Under the pieces are notes generated by a model that was given only the letters and a program-made list of their open reading frames with translations, had not been told where the DNA came from and did no database searches. Position numbers and translations under genes: made by a program. From Prauserella muralis (lineage in GTDB: Bacteria; Actinomycetota; Actinomycetes; Mycobacteriales; Pseudonocardiaceae): 64,000 bases of DNA. Below are positions 55,172 to 64,000 of the stretch, piece after piece (the first letter of the stretch is position 1; each line of letters opens with the position of its first letter). The stretch lies in NCBI RefSeq assembly GCF_003202285.1, contig NZ_MASW01000001.1:434001-498000 (forward strand). The letters are read 5' to 3'.

Positions 55172-57934
55172 ATGGGCAGGAAGGCCGCCGAACAACGAGC
55201 CAGGGTGCTGCGGGCGCTGAACCAGCTGCGGCACCAGATCGGCCTCGCGCTCGGCGCCTCCCGCAACGCCCGGGAGTCCGCCGAGCTGAACCTGGCGAAG
55301 CTGCGGCTGGAGCAGGTGGTCGTGCGCACCGGCATGGAGCGGGCCGCGGCCGACCCCGAGCTGGCCGAGCGCCTGCGCGACCCGGCCATGCGTGACGTGC
55401 TGTCCTGGCTGGGCAGCGTCCGCAACCAGTTCTACGCCGAGTGGGCCGACGGCCCCAGCAGGCTCCGTGAGCTGGTGTCCGCCACGGCGCCCGGGCCAGC
55501 GGGCCGCCCTCCCGGCGAGTGGCTGGGCAGGGTCGGCACGGGCCAGGGCCTTTCCGCGCCGGGGCTGTGGCGCATCGGCTCGTCCACAGTGGATGGATCA
55601 GCGGCCGGGCGCACCCCGGGCACCGAGCTGACCTTCGACGTCGCCGTGCCACTGCTCGACGAGTCCCACCTGGCGATCACCTCGGCGCCGAGGACGAGGG
55701 ACACCGTCGACGCGATCGTGGAGAACCTGCTGATGCGCGTGCTCAGCACGTTCGAGCCGGGCGCGGTCAAGATCCACCTGTGGGACGTCGGCCAGCTCAC
55801 GGCCGTGCTGCCCAACTTCTACGCGCTGAGCCGCACCAGCGCCGTCACCGTCCACGACCCCACCCGGCTGGTGGACCTGCTCGACGAGTTCGCCGGGCAC
55901 ATCCGCCGCGTCCACGGCTACACCATGCAGGCCGGGTACTCGTCGCTGCGCGCGCTGCGCGCGGCCACCGGCAAGCGCACCGAGCCGTGGCGCATCGGTG
56001 TGCTCTACGGCAACGGCGAGGACCTGCAGCCGGAGCAGTTGCGCGACCTCAAGCGGGTCGCCAGTGGCGCGCTCGACGCCGGCATCTCGCTGATCCTGGT
56101 GGACGTGCCCACCGTGCTCGGCGGCTCGGTCGAGACGATCAGCCTGCTCGACGAGCGGCGCGCGATCACGAGCATGACCGGGCCGGAGCTGGTGGTCGAC
56201 CTCGACCCTCCGCTGCCCGCTGGCCAGGTGACCACGGCCGCGAGCCGCATCGCCGAGGCTCTGGTGGCCAAGCAGGGCGGGCCGCGCTCGTTCGCCGACC
56301 TGCTGCCCACCGAGTACGGCACGCACAGCTCCGCGAGCGAGCTCCGCGCGCCGGTGGGGTTCTTCGAGGGCGAGCCGGTGGAGGTCGTCATCGGCGACGC
56401 CACGCCGCACGCGCTGATCGGCGGGCCCAGCGGCTCGGGCAAGACGAACTTCCTGTACGCGCTGATCGGCGCGTTGTGTGCCCGGTACTCTCCCGACGAG
56501 CTGGCGCTCTACCTGCTCGACTTCAAGGAGGGCGTGTCGTTCGCGGGGCTCGCGCCGGGGCGCAAGGACTCCAGCTGGCTGCCGCACGCCAGGCTGGTGG
56601 GCGTGAACGTCAACACCGACCGCGAGTTCGGGCTCGCCCTGCTGCGGTTCCTCTCCGACGAGATGCGCAGGCGCTCCGCCGCGGCCAAGGACCACGAGGT
56701 CACCAACATCGCCGAGCTGCGGGAGCAGGACCCGGAAGGGCACTGGCCCCGCATCGTCGCGGTGATCGACGAGTTCCAGTACCTGTTCGCGGGCCGCGAC
56801 AGCGTCACCGCGCTCGCCACCTCGCTGCTGGAGGACCTGGCCCGGCGCGGCCGCTCTCAGGGCATCCACCTGATCCTGGCCAGCCAGGACATCGCGGGCA
56901 TCGAGGCGTTCTGGGGCAAGCCCGCGGTGTTCGAGCAGTGCACGCTGCGCATCGCGATGCCCAAGGCGCGGCGGGTGCTGGCCGAGGCCAACCAGGCCGC
57001 GGTCGCGGCACCCCGCTGGCATGCGGTGATCAACCACGACTCCGGGGTCGCGCACGGCAACCAGCTGGCGCACGTGCCCGACGCGAGCGCGAAGGGCGTC
57101 TTTCCGTCCCTGCAGCGGGAACTCTGGCAGCGCTACGCCGCCGGGCACGGTCAGCCCCGGCTGTTCGACGGTGCGCACGCGCCGCTGCTGGAGACGTCCG
57201 AGGCGTTCACCGGGCTCGGCCTCGCCGAACGGCCGCGCGCGCTCGTCGGCCAGTCGATCGACGTCGCCGACACGGCGCAGGCCGTGGAGCTCTCGCCCGC
57301 GCCGGGGCGCAACCTGGCCGTGCTGGGCACGAGCACGAAGGAGGCGTTGTCGGTGCTCGACTCGGCGACGCGCTCACTGGCCCGGCAGTACCAGCCCGGC
57401 GACGTCGAGTTCGTGTTGTGCTGCGCGGTGGACACGTGCGCTCCCGCCGTCACCGAGCTGGCCGACCGGCTCACCGCCGAGGGGCACAAGGCGGGCGTCG
57501 TTGCCGCCGACGAGCTGGCCGAACTGGCGGGCAACCTCGTGGAGGAGCTGCCGACCAGCGGCATCGCGCGCATCCTCGTGTTCTACGGGGTGGACGGAGC
57601 GCTGCCGCTGCTGGAACGCAAGGAGCCGGGCAAGCCCAGCGGTCTCGACCACCTGCGGACGCTGCTCAAGCAGGGGCCGGGCAACCGGCTGCACGTGCTC
57701 GGCTGGTGGCGCGGCATCGCCCGGCTGAAGGACACGCTCGGCTTCGGCGGCACCGACGACATCGGAGCCTGGGCGGCGCTGGACGTGCAGGGCAGCGAAC
57801 TGAGCCCATTCTGCGGCGGCCAGGTGGTGCACTGGGCGCCACGTCCGGGCCGGGCGCTGTTCTTCGACCGCACCACGCACGCCGCGCCCGAGGTCATCAT
57901 CCCGTTCCGCCGCCCGGAGGCCGACGATGAGTGA
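55172..57934 (+). CDS. Triple-domain FtsK/SpoIIIE-type (EccC-like) ATPase
   Basis: A 920-residue cytosolic protein with no TM segments. Residues 1-110 are helical. A first FtsK-like domain around 140-260 has a degenerate P-loop (SAPRTRDT, about 168-175). The central domain is intact: Walker A GPSGSGKT at 418-425, Walker B IVAVIDEF at about 528-535, and LILASQDIAG. A third domain has a degenerate P-loop (VLGTSTKEA, about 717-725). This three-module layout is that of EccC, the type VII secretion motor, but without its membrane anchor. Overlaps the next gene by 8 bp. Confidence 0.88.
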   Translation: MGRKAAEQRARVLRALNQLRHQIGLALGASRNARESAELNLAKLRLEQVVVRTGMERAAADPELAERLRDPAMRDVLSWLGSVRNQFYAEWADGPSRLRELVSATAPGPAGRPPGEWLGRVGTGQGLSAPGLWRIGSSTVDGSAAGRTPGTELTFDVAVPLLDESHLAITSAPRTRDTVDAIVENLLMRVLSTFEPGAVKIHLWDVGQLTAVLPNFYALSRTSAVTVHDPTRLVDLLDEFAGHIRRVHGYTMQAGYSSLRALRAATGKRTEPWRIGVLYGNGEDLQPEQLRDLKRVASGALDAGISLILVDVPTVLGGSVETISLLDERRAITSMTGPELVVDLDPPLPAGQVTTAASRIAEALVAKQGGPRSFADLLPTEYGTHSSASELRAPVGFFEGEPVEVVIGDATPHALIGGPSGSGKTNFLYALIGALCARYSPDELALYLLDFKEGVSFAGLAPGRKDSSWLPHARLVGVNVNTDREFGLALLRFLSDEMRRRSAAAKDHEVTNIAELREQDPEGHWPRIVAVIDEFQYLFAGRDSVTALATSLLEDLARRGRSQGIHLILASQDIAGIEAFWGKPAVFEQCTLRIAMPKARRVLAEANQAAVAAPRWHAVINHDSGVAHGNQLAHVPDASAKGVFPSLQRELWQRYAAGHGQPRLFDGAHAPLLETSEAFTGLGLAERPRALVGQSIDVADTAQAVELSPAPGRNLAVLGTSTKEALSVLDSATRSLARQYQPGDVEFVLCCAVDTCAPAVTELADRLTAEGHKAGVVAADELAELAGNLVEELPTSGIARILVFYGVDGALPLLERKEPGKPSGLDHLRTLLKQGPGNRLHVLGWWRGIARLKDTLGFGGTDDIGAWAALDVQGSELSPFCGGQVVHWAPRPGRALFFDRTTHAAPEVIIPFRRPEADDE

Positions 57935-58292
57935 CGACGCGACCGCCGCCGTACGGTACAAGGAGATCGTGGGGCTCGCCCGCAAGGCCGCCGAGGACCT
58001 GCGGGCCTGGGAGCTGGCGAGAGCCGAGGAGCTGACCTCGGCGATCGCCGCGGCCGAGCAGGAGGTCGCGGCGGCCACCGAACGCGAGCAGGTCACCGCC
58101 GAGCGCGCCACCCGCTGGTGGCGGATGGCCGCCGACAACGTCTCCCGGCTGTCCTGGCTCGACATGGGCGCGGACCCGGAGCCGGTGTCCTCGGCGCGTG
58201 GCGACTGGCTCGACCGCTACGCCGAGGACATCCGGACCGCCTACCACGAGCTGACGCAGGCGATCCTGCGACTCGGCTGGCGAGCCCGCTAA
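57927..58292 (+). CDS. Helical accessory protein, last gene of FtsK/EccC-like operon
   Basis: A 121-residue protein. A long helical, coiled-coil-like region (residues 8-65, EEVAAATEREQVTAERATRW pattern) is followed by a WWRMAADNVSRLSWLDMG segment and a C-terminal helix. Unlike the two small proteins it has several Trp. ATG at 57927 overlaps the ATPase end by 8 bp. It converges with the nuclease gene 23 bp away. Unknown function. Confidence 0.75.
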   Translation: MSDDATAAVRYKEIVGLARKAAEDLRAWELARAEELTSAIAAAEQEVAAATEREQVTAERATRWWRMAADNVSRLSWLDMGADPEPVSSARGDWLDRYAEDIRTAYHELTQAILRLGWRAR

Positions 58293-58315
58293 CGCGTACG
58301 GCCGCCCCGGACGAC

Positions 58316-60697
58316 TCACCTCGGGTACAGCCGCACCACCTGCGGGTCGTGGTCGCTGGCCTGCTCGGCGAACTCGGCGTTGATGTGCACGATGTCGTAG
58401 TCGACGCGGCGCGGGCCACGGGAGACGAGCATGTGGTCGAGGACCTGCGAGTTGCCCTCGAAGACGTAGCTGTACCGCTCGTTCGCGGGCAGCGTGTCCA
58501 CCAGCGCCCGCAGCGCACCACCCTCGGTGAGGGTGCGCACGGCAGGCGAGAACGGATAGTCGTTGAGGTCACCGGCCACCACGACGGTGGCCTTCCGGTC
58601 GGCGGCGAGCAGGTCGTCGACGAAGGCCCGCAGCACCTCCGCCTGGCGCACCCGCTGCACCTCGGAGCCGCGCGTCGGCGGCTGGTAGCGGCCGTGGAGG
58701 GGCTGGTCGCCGCCCTTCGACGCGAAGTGGTTGGCGATGACGAACACGGTGCGGCCGCGGAAGACGAACTCGCCCGCCAGCGGCTTGCGGCTGTCCTCCC
58801 ACGCCGCGTCACCGGGGGCGACGCGGCCCGGTGAGATCGAAAGGTGCGGCGTGTGCCGCGCCGTCACCACCGACACGGGCGTCGTCGCGTCCCCGCCAGG
58901 ACGGTCCACGAAGGACACCCGATGCGGGTTGAACAGGAAGCCGACGCGGATGTTGCCGCCCGGCTGGCCGCCGTCGGCACCCTCTTGCGGGTCGATCTGC
59001 CGCCACGCGTAGCGCGGGCCGCCCGCGGCGACGATCGCGTCGGTGAACCGGCGCAGCGTCGCGTCGGCCGCCACCACGCCGTCGCCGGTGCCCGCAGGGC
59101 CGTTGTTGTCCTGGATCTCCTCCAGCGTCACGATGTCGGGCGAGGCCAGATGGCGCACGACACCCTCGGCCAGCGTGTCGAACTTCTCCTGCTCGTCGGC
59201 GGCCGACAGGTTCTCCACGTTGTAGGTGGCCACGGCCAGCTCGCCCGGCCGCTGCGGACGGGTGACCTCGCGTTCGAGGCCGTTGTCCTTCACCTCGCCG
59301 AGCACGTTCGCCAGCAACGTGTAGCCGCCGAACCGGTCGTACTCCACCGGGCCCGAGGTGACGCCGGTGAGGACGTCGCCGGTGTTTGCCGCGGGAAACG
59401 GCCGCTGGGAGAACGGGATCAGCGACTCGATCTTGAGGATGCCGGTGTTGGGCCGGCCGTAGCCGAGGTAGACGGTTCCGCCTCGTGCGCTCGGATTCTG
59501 CTGCGGCTTGGTCGTCACGTACAGCTCGTTGAAGTCGGTGCTGCGGCTCACCAGCCGCGCGTCCGACACGCTCACCAGCTCGCCCTCGTGCGCCTCCCAG
59601 AAGTCCAGCGCGTAGCGCCCGGGCTCCAGCGCAAGCGGCTCGATGTTGCCGCCGGGCAGCGGAGCCAACTCGTCCGGAACGGTGTCCTCGCCGACAGCCA
59701 GCGCGCCGGGCACGGGATTGCCTGCGGAGCGCACCGTCCACTGTGCACTGATCAGCTCGGTGGTGGACTGGAAGGGCGAGCCGGCCGGGTTGTCCGGGTA
59801 GAACTCCGCGACCTCGCCCGTCACGGTCACGGCGTCGCCGGGCGCCACCGACGGCGTCGCCGAGCCGGTGAACACGAAGATGCCCTCGCTGGTGCGCGGA
59901 TCGGCGTCGGGCTCGGGTTCCTGCAGCCAGAAGCCGCGGCTCGACCCGAACGTCCGCGTGGCGGTGACGACGCCGGGCACGCGCACCGTCTCGCCCGCGA
60001 GCGGCGACAGCCGCGTCACACCCTGCACGTCGTGGACGCGTGCGTCGACCGGCTCGGGCGCCTCCCCGCCCGGGGTCTCGCCCGCCGCGTTGACCGGCGT
60101 CGGGGCGCCCGCGGCGAAGTCCGCGGCGTTGTCGTCGGTGTCGGTGAGCTCCGCGCGGGCCACCGACGTCGTGTTGCTCGCGGCGGGCGCGGGGCTGGTT
60201 TCACGCACCACCGCACTGCCGTAGCCGACGAGATCGACGACGCGCGGCTCGGCGGCACACGCGGCCGCCGTGAGGCAGGTCAGCGGCTCGGTGCCGGTGA
60301 CGAGCGCGACCGTGCCGGACCCCGCGGCCATCGCGATGCCACCCGTGGCGTCCGGCGCGGGCAGCGCGACCGTGCCGCCCGCGCCCCTGCTCTGCGCCAC
60401 CAGGTACCGGCCGCCCGGCTCGACGCCGCCCGCCAGCGGGGTCACCTGCCAGCGGCTGGCCGCGCTCGGCGAGCCGGGCAGGTACTGCACGCTCAGCCCG
60501 GCCAGCTCGGCACGGCCGGTGCCGACGGTGGCCAGCTCCACGAAGTCCTGGGTGAGGGTGGCGCCGGAGTTGCCGCCCCCGCCGTAGACCTCGGCGATGA
60601 CCGGGCCGGTGCTCGGTGCCGCGGCGGCGGGCACGGCGGCGAAGGACAGGCAGGCCACGGACGAGACGAGGGTCGCTCTGCGCAGGAGTGAGGTCAC
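58316..60697 (-). CDS. Large secreted endonuclease/exonuclease/phosphatase-family nuclease (ExeM/NucH-like)
   Basis: A 793-residue exported protein. Signal peptide to about residue 27 (AAVPAAAAPS). A lamin-tail (LTD) domain spans about 30-190, an OB-fold nucleic-acid-binding region about 220-330, and the EEP catalytic domain about 480-790. Catalytic motifs are VATYNVENL (488), LEEIQDN (525), GDLNDY (707) and SDHDPQVV (780). Same order as extracellular DNases such as ExeM. Probably degrades extracellular DNA. Alone on its strand; no LPXTG anchor. Confidence 0.92.
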   Translation of the reverse strand: MTSLLRRATLVSSVACLSFAAVPAAAAPSTGPVIAEVYGGGGNSGATLTQDFVELATVGTGRAELAGLSVQYLPGSPSAASRWQVTPLAGGVEPGGRYLVAQSRGAGGTVALPAPDATGGIAMAAGSGTVALVTGTEPLTCLTAAACAAEPRVVDLVGYGSAVVRETSPAPAASNTTSVARAELTDTDDNAADFAAGAPTPVNAAGETPGGEAPEPVDARVHDVQGVTRLSPLAGETVRVPGVVTATRTFGSSRGFWLQEPEPDADPRTSEGIFVFTGSATPSVAPGDAVTVTGEVAEFYPDNPAGSPFQSTTELISAQWTVRSAGNPVPGALAVGEDTVPDELAPLPGGNIEPLALEPGRYALDFWEAHEGELVSVSDARLVSRSTDFNELYVTTKPQQNPSARGGTVYLGYGRPNTGILKIESLIPFSQRPFPAANTGDVLTGVTSGPVEYDRFGGYTLLANVLGEVKDNGLEREVTRPQRPGELAVATYNVENLSAADEQEKFDTLAEGVVRHLASPDIVTLEEIQDNNGPAGTGDGVVAADATLRRFTDAIVAAGGPRYAWRQIDPQEGADGGQPGGNIRVGFLFNPHRVSFVDRPGGDATTPVSVVTARHTPHLSISPGRVAPGDAAWEDSRKPLAGEFVFRGRTVFVIANHFASKGGDQPLHGRYQPPTRGSEVQRVRQAEVLRAFVDDLLAADRKATVVVAGDLNDYPFSPAVRTLTEGGALRALVDTLPANERYSYVFEGNSQVLDHMLVSRGPRRVDYDIVHINAEFAEQASDHDPQVVRLYPR

Positions 60698-60749
60698 CGA
60701 CGCATCTTGACCCAGAAGTGTGAACGCCGGGAAGCCGACGAAAGGCGGG

Positions 60750-61946
60750 TCAATGACCGGTCAGCAGGCCCTCGCAGCTGCGGATCACCACGGAGGCCGC
60801 CCTCCGCTCGGCGGCGCCGAGGACCGGGTTCTCGGCGTACTCCCGCCACAGCCGCACCGCACCGGCCGCGGCGTCCGCCACCTCGGGCCCGGACGCGCCG
60901 ACGCCGAGGCGCGCGCCCGGATCGGAGCCGTGGCCGCCGATGAGCCGGATCGCCTCCTCGCGCAGTTCGTCCGGCAGCCGCGCCCGGCCTGCCCGCAACG
61001 CCGACAACAGGCGCAGCTCGCGGAACTCGTGCGCGCCCGCCAGGATCCGTTCCAGCTCGGCCACCAGCGGCGCCGCGGCCGGTCTCGGCTCCATGCGCAG
61101 GACGACCTCGATGCCCATCAGCGCCGAGCGGGCCTTGAGCACGGGCGCACGGTCGGTGAAGTACAGCCCGATCGCCTCGCGCAGCTCGGTGAGCCCCGTG
61201 CGCTGGAGCAGCTGGGTAGCCAGCGCGGCCGGGGTGTCCGCTCCGCGCCGCAGCAGCATCGTGGCCAGCCGCACGCCGAACAGGCCGAAGCGCGACAGCA
61301 GCTCCTCCCGCGCGGGCTCGCCCGCGAACCGGTCCACCGACAGCAGCAGCGGCTCCAGCTCCTCCTTCGGCACCGACGCCAGCGCCGCGAGCGTCTCGAA
61401 GTCGGCCTCGCCGAAGGTCTGGGCCGCGCTCGCGGCCAGGCCCGCGACGGCCACGACGTCCTGGCACAGCGGGCCCAGCTCCGCGTCGCGCCGGTAGCGG
61501 CGCGCGACCTGCCGCGCGGACACCACCGCGTCCACCCGGCCGCCGCCCAGCTCGTCGGCCCTGGCCAGCACGGCCAGCGACGCCACCGGCGCCGCCCTGG
61601 CCACCGGGTGGTCCTGCATGGCCCGCAGGAAGGCGAGGTCGGCGTTGTGCGGGTGGCCCATCAGGTAGAGCACGGCGTCGGACTCCATGCAGAGCCGCTC
61701 CATGGCGCCGGGCTCCGGGTCGGCCTCGATCGGGGGCGCGTCGAGCAGGTTCAGCTCCGGCTGCTGCCCGAGCGCCGTGACCAGGGTGGTGCGCCCCGAG
61801 CCCGGAGGCCCGGCCACGGCGAGGCGCACCGGCTCGGAGAACCGGGCGAGGTGCCCGCGCAGCCAGTGCGTGGCGCGCGGGCTGTCGGAGTAGGCGTCGA
61901 GCACCTGGTTCAGCAACGACCAGGTCCGGTCGGCGAGGCCTCTCAT
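60750..61946 (-). CDS. Dynamin-like protein with Arg in the P-loop (partner subunit)
   Basis: A 398-residue protein. The P-loop reads GPPGSGRT (residues 46-53), arginine replacing the invariant lysine. G3 is weak (LLDAPPIEAD) and the G4 TKxD motif is LARAD. The rest is helical, with a C-terminal helix bundle. It follows the larger dynamin gene after 169 bp, same strand, the arrangement of paired actinobacterial dynamins (IniA/IniC or DynA/DynB types). Inference: nucleotide-binding-deficient partner of the larger protein. Confidence 0.75.
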   Translation of the reverse strand: MRGLADRTWSLLNQVLDAYSDSPRATHWLRGHLARFSEPVRLAVAGPPGSGRTTLVTALGQQPELNLLDAPPIEADPEPGAMERLCMESDAVLYLMGHPHNADLAFLRAMQDHPVARAAPVASLAVLARADELGGGRVDAVVSARQVARRYRRDAELGPLCQDVVAVAGLAASAAQTFGEADFETLAALASVPKEELEPLLLSVDRFAGEPAREELLSRFGLFGVRLATMLLRRGADTPAALATQLLQRTGLTELREAIGLYFTDRAPVLKARSALMGIEVVLRMEPRPAAAPLVAELERILAGAHEFRELRLLSALRAGRARLPDELREEAIRLIGGHGSDPGARLGVGASGPEVADAAAGAVRLWREYAENPVLGAAERRAASVVIRSCEGLLTGH

Positions 61947-62115
61947 GCGGTGTCCTCCGCGAGTCCGCGCGCGCACGCGATCGGGTCGCCAGGGCGCCCG
62001 TGAGCATCTCGTGTCAGGTCAAGTGCGATGGCGCCCTGCCGCCCCGATCGCGGGCCTGTCGGCACCACGCGCGCGCCGTGGTCGGCTTGGCAGCCGCGGC
62101 TCCACCCCGTGCGCA

Positions 62116-63918
62116 TCATGCGGTGAGCCCGCGCACCGGCCGGGTGGCGGCGAGCGCCTGCGCCCGCCTGCGCAGCAGGTTCAGCTCCTCCATGCTCCGG
62201 CTGACCTCGCGGGACCGCACCCCGCGCTGCGCGGTCTCGGTGTCGATCACCTGCTTGATGCGCTGTGCCGTCTCGACGATCTCGGCGCGCAGGTCCTGCG
62301 CGACGGCGGTGCAGCGGTCGCGCAGCTCGCGGTGGATCATCCGCACCGTGTCCTTGCACTCCTTGCCGTAGGTGAGGAAGAAGTCGTCGACGTAGCGGTG
62401 GGCCGCGGTCTTGGCGGTGGCCTGGCGCCGTTTGAGCCGGTTGCCCCGCTCCTCGAACACGCTCTTGGCGCCGAAGGCGGCACCCGCGCCGAGGGAGATC
62501 GGGTTGATCAGCGGCATCCCGGCCAGCGTGGTGGCGAGGCCGAACATCAGCAGGCCGCTGTAGGAGCCGCGCATGCCGACGAACAGCTTCTGCCCGATGC
62601 CGAACCGCTCGACGTTGGGCATCCGCAGCTCACCGATGTGGTCCCGCGGGGCCGACCCGAGCAGCGACTCCGGCACCACGTCCTGCCGCGGCGCCACCTG
62701 CCGGGCGATCTTGCGGGCGATCCACTCGAACCGGTCGAGCAGCCAGTTGGAGTTGGTCTCCGCGACCGACTTGAGGTTGTCACGCAGCCACTCCTCGAAC
62801 TGCGGCCAGTCGCGGGCCGGGTCGGCGACGTCGAAGAACTCGTCGGCCTCGCGCAGGATGCGCCGGGTGCGCTCGCGCAGGTCGAAGTCGAGGTCGGCCA
62901 TGAGGTCGGCCACCTCGTCGGAGAGCACCGTCTGCCAGCGGGCCGCCTCCCGCTGCAGCTCCTCGGCCTTGCGCCCGGCCGCGCGCCACCGTGCGGTGAG
63001 TTCCTCGGTGCCGCCCTGCCGCAACTCGTCCAGCTCCTCGCGCAGCGGAGCCATCAGCTGCTCCACGGTGGCGTGGCCGAGCGCGGCCACCGAGCGTCGG
63101 CGCAGCAGGTCGACGTGGCCCATCAGATCCTGGTGCAGGTACCGCACGAGCGCGCCGAACCCGGACTCCTCGTTCAGTTCGGCGTCCCCGGCACGGGCGG
63201 CGGCCAGCCGCAGCGACGCCGACACGGGGACCACGGTGGCGGGAAGGCCGTCGCGCGCGAGCCGGGCCCGGTTGCGCTCGGCGACGCGCCGCCAGCCCGG
63301 CACGAGGTCGATCTTGGTGAGCACCACCAGCACGGTCGGGCAGAGCCGGAGCACCTGGCCGAGCAGGTCGAGCTCCGCGGCGGTCAGCTCGCGCGTGGCA
63401 TCGGTGACCAGGAGCGTGGCATCGGCCTGCGGAAGCAGCGACAGCGTGGTGCGGGTGTGCTGCGCGGCGGGCGGGCCCACCGGCGGTGTGTCGACGAGTG
63501 CGAGGCCGCTCTCCAGCAGCTTGCGTGGGAGCCCGATCTCCGCGCGCACGACACCGGTGGCCTTGTTGGCGCGCGCGGTGGCCTGTTCGACGGCGACCGG
63601 CTCGGGAGCGGGGCCCTCGATGGCGCGCGGCGCGGCCTCGCCGGTGACGAGCGTGGCGACCGGTGACGGGGCGTGCCGCACGACGGCGGGCACGGAGGTG
63701 GTGAGGTCGTCACCCACCGCGCACACCGGCGCGTTGAGCAGACCGTTGACGAGCTGGCTCTTGCCCTGGCCCGACTCGCCGACGACGAGAACGCGCACGC
63801 CAGAGCCGGACAGGTCGGACCGGCGGGCCCGCAGGCTTGCCGCCAGATCCTGCCTGTCGTGCGTCGCGCACGCCTGGATGGTGTCATCCAGGACGTCGAG
63901 CCAGGGCGAAGCCATCAT
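62116..63918 (-). CDS. Bacterial dynamin-family GTPase (IniA/DynA-like)
   Basis: A 600-residue membrane-remodelling GTPase. G1 GESGQGKS at 47-54, G3 DTPPVG at 143, G4 TKID at 201-204. Helical stalk follows (residues 280-440) and a hydrophobic paddle SGLLMFGLATTLAGMPLINP at about 450-475, then another helix bundle. All four GTPase motifs look intact. Two ATGs in tandem (63918, 63915); no ribosome site. Such proteins support cytokinesis or envelope integrity. Followed by its partner gene. Confidence 0.9.
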   Translation of the reverse strand: MMASPWLDVLDDTIQACATHDRQDLAASLRARRSDLSGSGVRVLVVGESGQGKSQLVNGLLNAPVCAVGDDLTTSVPAVVRHAPSPVATLVTGEAAPRAIEGPAPEPVAVEQATARANKATGVVRAEIGLPRKLLESGLALVDTPPVGPPAAQHTRTTLSLLPQADATLLVTDATRELTAAELDLLGQVLRLCPTVLVVLTKIDLVPGWRRVAERNRARLARDGLPATVVPVSASLRLAAARAGDAELNEESGFGALVRYLHQDLMGHVDLLRRRSVAALGHATVEQLMAPLREELDELRQGGTEELTARWRAAGRKAEELQREAARWQTVLSDEVADLMADLDFDLRERTRRILREADEFFDVADPARDWPQFEEWLRDNLKSVAETNSNWLLDRFEWIARKIARQVAPRQDVVPESLLGSAPRDHIGELRMPNVERFGIGQKLFVGMRGSYSGLLMFGLATTLAGMPLINPISLGAGAAFGAKSVFEERGNRLKRRQATAKTAAHRYVDDFFLTYGKECKDTVRMIHRELRDRCTAVAQDLRAEIVETAQRIKQVIDTETAQRGVRSREVSRSMEELNLLRRRAQALAATRPVRGLTA

Positions 63919-64000
63919 CGGACGGAAAGTGTGCCCTGTTCACTCTCCGCAGTGAAGGCGGGTCCGTGATTTTCCCGAGCCCCGCCTGTTATCGCCGCGA
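63919..64000. promoter_or_regulatory. Upstream region of the dynamin pair, with short palindrome
   Basis: TTCACT (63939-63944) and AGTGAA (63951-63956) form a 6-bp inverted repeat around a 6-nt spacer, 20 nt ahead of the dynamin start. It might be a regulator site. The window ends here and no further gene can be read. Confidence 0.3.

Noticed and set aside
55519-57930. 803-codon frame overlapping the FtsK-like ATPase in a shifted frame
   Set aside because: Arg/Ala/Gly-rich shadow; the ATPase frame has intact motifs and proper coupling to its neighbours.

Overview
The window is a high-GC actinobacterial chromosome segment, most likely from the Pseudonocardiales (Amycolatopsis/Saccharomonospora-like). 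The evidence is strong GC bias at third codon positions, GTG/TTG starts, several leaderless-looking starts, lipobox and Tat-type export signals, a lysC-asd pair with the internal beta-subunit start of aspartokinase, a leucine leader peptide before leuA, DUF397 plus XRE/DUF5753 regulators, type VII secretion-like small proteins and a bacterial dynamin pair. Genus is an inference; no rRNA is present. No insertion sequence, prophage or CRISPR array was seen.

Layout. 1-9.2 kb: the catalytic end of an S9 peptidase (cut by the window edge), Dps, an FMN reductase, an HSL-type esterase, a small secreted protein, a TetR/MFS drug-efflux pair with a perfect palindromic operator, a second MFS transporter, a lipoprotein and a DUF418 membrane protein. 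9.2-19.0 kb: an exported acetamidase/formamidase-like protein, asd-lysC, a nitroreductase, a five-gene type VII secretion-associated cluster without secretion machinery, and leuA behind a promoter, leader peptide and attenuator-like hairpin. 19.0-29.1 kb: DedA protein, WYL regulator, SDR, LysR regulator, EamA transporter and a complete dpp-type peptide ABC operon.

29.3-40.2 kb: a replication/repair block (P-loop kinase, recR, ybaB, dnaX, SRP RNA) with an amidase opposite, DUF397/XRE regulators with a small orphan, 6-phosphogluconate dehydrogenase, an IclR regulator and a TrkH/TrkA potassium system. 40.2-52.5 kb: a MetE-like methyltransferase, a complete liv branched-chain amino-acid ABC operon, a NarL-type two-component system, transketolase, an SBP56-family protein and tRNA-Ser(GGA).

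52.6-63.9 kb is the most accessory-looking part: a VapBC45-like toxin-antitoxin pair whose toxin appears frameshifted near its C-terminus; a DUF4383 protein; a four-gene operon built around a triple-domain FtsK/EccC-like ATPase with three small helical proteins; a large secreted nuclease; and two dynamin-like proteins, the second with arginine in place of the P-loop lysine. The ATPase operon is the best candidate for an undescribed system. Two copies of a 53-bp palindromic repeat (about 40.1 and 53.8 kb) and a triple 21-bp tandem repeat between two stop codons (10.47 kb) are further structures not explained by the genes.
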